Part shown: in pieces, positions 62,732 through 64,000 of the stretch | Numbering within the stretch: the stretch's first letter is position 1 | Layout of the letters: each line of letters opens with the position of its first letter | DNA from: Blasia pusilla | Taxonomy: Eukaryota > Marchantiophyta > Marchantiopsida > Blasiales | Reading direction: 5' to 3' | Assembly (NCBI GenBank): GCA_050084515.1 | Contig: CM114271.1 | Span: 15,996,001 to 16,060,000 of the forward strand | DNA length: 64,000 bases | Program-made: the position numbers and the translations under genes | Notes under the pieces: model-generated | What the model saw: only the letters and a program-made list of their open reading frames with translations | What the model was told of the DNA's origin: nothing | The model's database searches: none

Positions 62732-64000
62732 GGATGGATGTCGAGGGAGCTTCTCACTGGTAACCCCTCAGTATCTCACTCCACTTCGTGTCACACCACT
62801 ACTACTGCTCGCACTACCCCGTTCTTCCGAACCCTGGACGAACGCCGTGATGACAAACCCTGTCTCACCCGCTCAAGCACTCAGACTCACCGAGAGTCTC
62901 CCACATGCCTCACTAGCTCACATATGCTAACATCAATCCCGTGATGATATACCCGGCCTCACGCACACTCAACATTCGGGCTCACCATGAGCCTCCCAAC
63001 TGACTCACCTAACCTAGCGACACTCTCTCGGGTCATACACTCGACCCCTACTCGGCAATCGCCGTATATCCACCAACATGCTATACATGAAAAGAATCTA
63101 AACTCGTCACCATCACTACCCCCACCTAGCATCGGCTACTACCCGATACCCAACACTCTCAATCACACCCGACAAGTGCGGGAAAAGGGACTCGAATGGG
63201 TAACCTGATCACGCCCTCCAACCTGCTGCACTGTCAACATGCACTCCTCCACATGAGATGACAATCTCCGCAACACAACACTCTCCTCAACCTACACGTT
63301 GATCCTCCCGTCAACAGATGCGGACAACCCGTCGGCATCATGCACACTGCCCCTCCATCGTCAACTCTCACAACGCCCTGTCGCGCCCCAAAACATCATG
63401 TCACGCCTGCTGTCCAACTATGTTAGTCATTCACCACGTCGACATCCTCCCTACCATCACGTTCCCCATGCGCCACCGCGTTTGCCGGACCGACCTCGTC
63501 CGTCCTACCACGTTCGCTACAACTGCACACGGACCGAAGGGCGCTCTATAGAGTCAGAACTCAGAGCCTTTATGGCTCTGAGTTTCTGGAACTCCAGAGA
63601 CCTCGGACCCCCCTGCCGTGCCTACCCACCCGCCATTCCCCCTACCCACCCGCTATTCCCCCTACCTATCCGCTACCCTGAGTCGGTCGGAGAGTTTTCT
63701 CCGGCATTCTTATAAATATCTGCCCTCTGGGTCGGATGTGGGAGCGATAATGCTGATGGATCGATATTTACCTCGCCACATCCATGTCCATGCTCCATGT
63801 TACTGCATGGGAGGCATGGGAATTTCCATGCCTATCATCCCCACATACCTGCATTCGATGTGTCACGAACGGGAGCCAATGCCTTGTTTGCCCGGTTAGT
63901 TAGGCATATAAGCACTTTGGGGCTCTAACAGGTCTGCGGATCCACCAATAAGGGTTTAGTACGATGAGGAAGTCGATCCACCACATCAAATATCTAACCA
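62732..64000 (-). other. Leader (and possibly LTR) sequence upstream of gag, copy B
   Basis: No credible coding frame. It holds an 11-bp perfect hairpin, AACTCAGAGCC with GGCTCTGAGTT (63558-63584), and three 20-bp tandem repeats of CCTACCCACCCGCYATTCCC type (63621-63680, the third diverged). I could not find a primer-binding site or match this region to the 3' LTR, so the 5' LTR may start beyond 64000. Confidence 0.45.
63621..63680. repeat. Three 20-bp tandem repeats
   Basis: 63621-63640 and 63641-63660 differ at one base (CCTACCCACCCGCCATTCCC versus CGCTATTCCC ending); 63661-63680 is a more diverged third unit. They lie in the upstream non-coding region of gypsy copy B. Confidence 0.75.

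Larger units (their letters stand above)
54849..64000 (-). mobile_element. Ty3/gypsy retrotransposon copy B carrying DNA methyltransferase and PHD finger
   Basis: On the minus strand from the right: leader (62732-64000), gag, CCHC knuckles, protease, C5-DNA methyltransferase, reverse transcriptase, RNase H, integrase, PHD finger, polypurine tract (55607-55617), 3' LTR (from 55606). From the gag start at 62731 to past the methyltransferase at 58732 everything lies in one reading frame, about 1330 codons, broken only by seven TAG codons (61942, 61771, 60565, 60313, 60028, 58870 and 58732 are the first bases). After that, small indels shift the frame. The 5' LTR is probably outside the window. 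The order RT, RNase H, integrase is Ty3/gypsy. B is the best preserved of the copies. Confidence 0.92.

Overview
The window is streptophyte nuclear DNA, most likely from a land plant with a large, transposon-rich genome. The evidence is two intron-rich plant genes: a plastid-type ferritin with 8 exons and a mitochondrial-type aspartate aminotransferase with 10 exons. Between and around them lie nested plant mobile elements. I cannot name the species. The retrotransposon type seen here and the lack of angiosperm-specific features make a non-flowering lineage plausible, but that is inference.

Layout. (1) 1-1169 and 17888-25805 are two halves of one minus-strand Ty3/gypsy element (copy A). It was split by a 16.7-kb CACTA DNA transposon at 1170-17887, flanked by a 3-bp ATA target duplication. 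The CACTA element carries a broken TNP2-type transposase, a second TnpA/Transposase_24-like gene, AGTCAT-type subterminal repeats, a Ty1/copia fragment and a captured kinesin-14 fragment. (2) 25806-29060 holds rearranged plus-strand pieces of the same gypsy family (copy C). (3) 29061-33540 has no recognisable gene. (4) 34163-36183 is the ferritin gene, with two ABRE-type ACGTGGC motifs upstream. (5) 39215-40053 is a decayed C-terminal piece of a reverse transcriptase with a restriction-like endonuclease. (6) 42881-46980 is the aminotransferase gene on the minus strand. (7) 48482-52813 is a decayed Helitron. (8) 52814-54556 is AT-rich and empty. (9) 54849-64000 is a second, better preserved minus-strand gypsy element (copy B) that runs off the right edge.

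The most interesting content is the gypsy family. Its polyprotein reads gag, CCHC knuckles, aspartic protease, C5-cytosine DNA methyltransferase, reverse transcriptase, RNase H, integrase, PHD finger. The methyltransferase lies between protease and reverse transcriptase in both copies A and B. It has motifs I, IV (PCQ), VI (ENV), VIII and IX/X in canonical, non-permuted order. The C4HC3 PHD finger follows the integrase C-terminal domain in copies A, B and C, where chromoviruses carry a chromodomain. One element thus appears to encode both a DNA-methylation writer and a chromatin reader. Methyltransferase-bearing retrotransposons have been reported in charophytes and dinoflagellates, so the principle has precedent. 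The combination with a PHD finger is what I would follow up.

All copies are decayed. Their premature stops are mostly TAG, and several can be matched to CAG in a sister copy. That fits C-to-T decay at methylated CHG sites, including one that kills the PCQ motif of copy A. The two host genes show no disabling change.
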